The notes beneath the pieces are model-generated. The model was not told where the DNA came from, did not search any database, and was given only the letters and a program-made list of their open reading frames with translations. DNA of 64,000 bases from Muscardinus avellanarius (taxonomy: Eukaryota > Chordata > Mammalia > Rodentia > Gliridae), in contig OY726574.1 of assembly GCA_963383645.1 (NCBI GenBank), positions 59,332,394 to 59,396,393 on the forward strand. Reading direction: 5' to 3'. This document shows positions 62,970-64,000 of the stretch, one piece after another. Position 1 is the stretch's first letter. Every line of letters starts with the position of its first letter. The position numbers were made by a program, and so were the translations under genes.

Positions 62970-64000
62970 AAGTAAATAATGGTGATCATGATGCCGGTTG
63001 GTAACTCTGCTTCCCGCAGACTCCAGAAACCTACAGGAAAGAAGAGCACTAGCATCAGGTCCTCCACTTGGCCGTGGCCACCCAAGAGCACCCGCCATTC
63101 TGCAGATGTCTGCAGGAGTCACAGTGGTTCATTGGACCAGAGGAAAAACTAGGAGGGTGACTGTGTTTGAATCATAGCAAGACCAATGCTACACAGTCCA
63201 GTGAGCGACTCCTGCATGGCCATACTCTGCTCCCAAGAAAGATATGCAGGAACCCAGCCTTGGTCAGCAATGCTTTTTCACCAAGAGGTCAATACAAGAA
63301 TCCATTGCCTTACACCGAAAATGGAACAGGGCCACCCGCTGGCATTTTCTGTCAAAGGCCATGGAAAACAGATCTTGAAGATGAATCTTGTGTTTGCTGC
63401 TGACGTTATAGTGTGTCTATGCTCAGGTGTTAATGCCTCGAATGAGTCACTCATGCCGGTGGCTAGACATTTTCTCAGTATTTATTAGCAATGGTGTGAC
63501 TTCTCCTTTCCTTCCCGTCTCCCTCCCTCTCTCTGAACCCTTTCCCACTATCTAATTTGTCATCACCGGCAAATGTCACTTATGTGCTGCTTTCCCCACC
63601 TCCCAATCATTAGCAAAGGTGTAAAACACCAGGGGGAGAACAGAAAGAAATGAAACATGTTTCCGGAATTTTTAATAACATGAGAGTACATTTAAAGATG
63701 TGAAAACGGCATTTAAAATAATGGGGAGAAACAGACTTTCCTAATGGGATCCTCCATTAGTTAGCAGTGATGGTCTAAACTTTTTTTTTTTTTTTCAGAG
63801 AGAAGGACCAACTTTTGAACATTATATTGTTTTTTAGACGTGGTTCAGGAATCATTTTGCTAGGAGCCCCGGGAAGTGACAACCTGACTTCCAGGTACTC
63901 CCCTGACGTGGAGTGTAAAGAAAGGCAAGGAAGACAGGTGGGAAACAAAAAGTCACAGATTCTTCACTCCCTAAGACTTGGCGAAATACTTGGCGAAAAT
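62970..64000. other. unannotated sequence to window end
   Basis: No SINE and no exon recognised. A T-run lies at 63781-63795. The frames at 63167-63488 have no recognised similarity. Confidence 0.4.

Overview
This is mammalian nuclear DNA, and the repeat content points to a squirrel-family rodent (Sciuridae: squirrel, marmot, ground squirrel or a close relative). The signature is roughly 65 copies of a dimeric SINE. Its left half is a 7SL/B1-like monomer ending in a run like TTTCAAAATAAAGAATAAAA, and its right half is a shortened tRNA-derived ID monomer (about GGCTGGGGGTGTAGCTC...GGGTTCCATCCCCAGTACC). This is the B1-dID architecture known from sciurids and dormice. Older layers are standard mammalian fossils: L1M, L2, MIR, MaLR LTR elements, hAT/MER5-type and Tigger-type DNA transposons.

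I find no protein-coding exon that I can defend. Long open frames occur only in simple repeats, in SINEs, or in the GC-rich block at 38.3-41.4 kb, where several frames on both strands stay open because stop codons are scarce. The one gene-like signal is a CpG island (about 38.55-41.26 kb). On the minus strand it carries GC boxes near 41.2 kb followed by an ATG-free stretch ending in a consensus splice donor (CCCAG|GTGAGC, exon end at 40842). I read this as promoter plus noncoding first exon of a gene transcribed right to left, so that 40.84 kb down to 1 would be intron 1 or downstream sequence. I cannot name the gene. A striking 780-bp (GGAGA)n purine tract lies inside the same island, about 1.2 kb into the inferred intron.

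Layout: 1-2.5 kb, mostly unique sequence with a 93-bp tandem duplication. 2.5-9.6 kb, dense SINEs, nested ancient DNA transposons, a 26-bp minisatellite and a cluster of microsatellites. 9.6-13.6 kb and 16.3-21.1 kb, SINE-poor sequence that looks like regulatory DNA. 21.1-31.4 kb, L1M, MaLR and hAT remnants with SINEs, plus a dispersed direct duplication (28.15/30.05 kb). 31.4-38 kb, SINE-poor then SINE-rich, with an antisense L2. 38-41.4 kb, CpG island. 41.7-50.8 kb, a nested L1M/MaLR composite, then L2, then nested SINEs with a tRNA-Ala-like ID copy. 53.1-54.6 kb, a 1.5-kb repeat-free block that is the best enhancer candidate. 54.6-64 kb, mixed SINEs, LTRs and unique DNA.

I found no CRISPR array, operon, prokaryotic feature or new biological system. 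The value lies in genome architecture: the promoter with its purine tract, the nested transposon stratigraphy, and the repeat-depleted candidate regulatory blocks. All family names come from recognising consensus features by eye, and coordinates of repeats are approximate by a few bases to tens of bases.
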